Shown here piece after piece: positions 63,671-64,000 of a DNA stretch of 64,000 nt; within the stretch, counting starts at the first letter, position 1, and each line of letters starts with the position of its first letter. The position numbers and the translations under genes are program-made. The notes beneath the pieces are model-generated. The model saw nothing but the letters and a program-made list of their open reading frames with translations, was not told where the DNA came from and did no database searches. The DNA comes from Lachnospiraceae bacterium (GTDB lineage Bacteria; Bacillota; Clostridia; Lachnospirales; Lachnospiraceae). The stretch is taken from positions 1,957,501-2,021,500 of the forward strand of contig CP107199.1 of NCBI GenBank assembly GCA_025758065.1, read 5' to 3'.

Positions 63671-64000
63671 TTATTTTGCAGTTCTTACAGCTATCTGGAT
63701 GGCTTCTGCCATTACCTCCGCAGCCAGCGTTCCCGCCATATTTACATCAGCTACGACTCTGGGGCCACAGGAGGCTACATAGATAGAATCACCGTCTGCC
63801 ATAGTTCCTACAGGATTGATGCAGCGGGAATAGGCACTTCGGGTCATAGATGCGATCTTATTTAATTCCGCTTTGGAGAAATCTCCATTTGTGATAATGG
63901 CACCAATGGTAGTGTTGGAATTTTTGAAAGAGAAAAGATCTGTCTGCTGACTCAGCTTATAAAGCTCTTTTCTGGAGTCTGCAAATCCATCCATACCAGG
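63671..64000 (-). CDS. P1-family peptidase (DmpA/S58 type), C-terminal part
   Basis: At least 107 residues of the C-terminal portion are present; the gene runs past the window end. The block SNTTIGAIITNGDFSKAEL contains the Asn-Thr self-processing site of the family, the Thr being the new N-terminal nucleophile, and RCINPVGTMADGDSIYVASCG follows. DmpA-like enzymes are aminopeptidases acting on D- or beta-amino acid peptides or amides. A D-amino-acid link with the operon at 55-60.9 kb is possible but not shown. Confidence 0.8.
   Translation of the reverse strand, partial: PGMDGFADSRKELYKLSQQTDLFSFKNSNTTIGAIITNGDFSKAELNKIASMTRSAYSRCINPVGTMADGDSIYVASCGPRVVADVNMAGTLAAEVMAEAIQIAVRTAK

Overview
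The window looks like chromosomal DNA of a strictly anaerobic, low-to-medium-GC Firmicute, most likely a Lachnospiraceae (Clostridium cluster XIVa) relative. Supporting signs are strong aGGAGg ribosome-binding sites, a class III (glycyl-radical) ribonucleotide reductase, NfnAB, rubrerythrin/desulfoferrodoxin/rubredoxin oxygen defence, AddAB, an ArgJ-type arginine pathway and ScpAB. No tool was run; family names rest on motifs read by eye.

Layout. 1-2.2 kb: the 3' part of a 23S rRNA gene, its terminator, and a 161-bp TA-flanked inverted-repeat element (MITE-like). 2.3-5.3 kb: a YfcC-type transporter, a cyclic-di-AMP receptor-like protein and a Crp/Fnr regulator. 5.3-12.1 kb: arginine biosynthesis, argG on the minus strand divergent from argC-GNAT-argJ-argB-argD, with ARG-box-like sites between. 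12.3-21.4 kb: an AfuABC-type ABC importer, an aldo/keto reductase and a three-gene sensor cassette (binding lipoprotein, YesM-like kinase, AraC-type response regulator) that resembles HptA-HptS-HptR; I read the whole as a probable sugar-phosphate sensing and uptake locus. 21.4-24.5 kb (minus): metallophosphoesterase, scpA, scpB, HTH protein. 24.7-31.6 kb: nrdD with an NrdR box pair, an XRE regulator, mscL-nrdG, dUTPase, a TPR protein and hflX. 31.7-39.6 kb: a small membrane protein and addB-addA.

39.7-49.5 kb is the accessory region. Two copies of one IS4-family element in inverted orientation (the right one truncated) bracket about 6.2 kb of AT-rich DNA holding bcp, yaaA, a PerR/Fur regulator, a flavin reductase-rubredoxin-rubrerythrin fusion, L-lactate dehydrogenase, desulfoferrodoxin, rubredoxin and a double HD/HD-GYP protein: an oxygen/peroxide defence island with composite-transposon architecture. 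A decayed IS1182 element abuts the right copy.

49.5-54.9 kb: thyA, two overlapping DHFR-family genes (the second lacking the catalytic acid), an aldose-epimerase-like gene and nfnAB. 55-60.9 kb: a five-gene minus-strand operon (aminotransferase, YheO/DauR-like regulator, DUF3100 membrane protein, small membrane protein, amidohydrolase) divergent from an alanine-racemase-like gene; this looks like an uncharacterised amino-acid or D-amino-acid utilisation system. 60.9-63.6 kb is a graveyard of mobile DNA: a truncated YitT gene, a second inverted-repeat element, an IS66 remnant, and an Rpn-type nuclease gene split precisely by another copy of the TA-flanked element. The window ends inside a P1-family peptidase gene.

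Several dispersed intergenic repeat families are visible. One (8.4 and 26.9 kb) shows compensatory base changes between its two copies, which suggests a conserved folded RNA or DNA structure.
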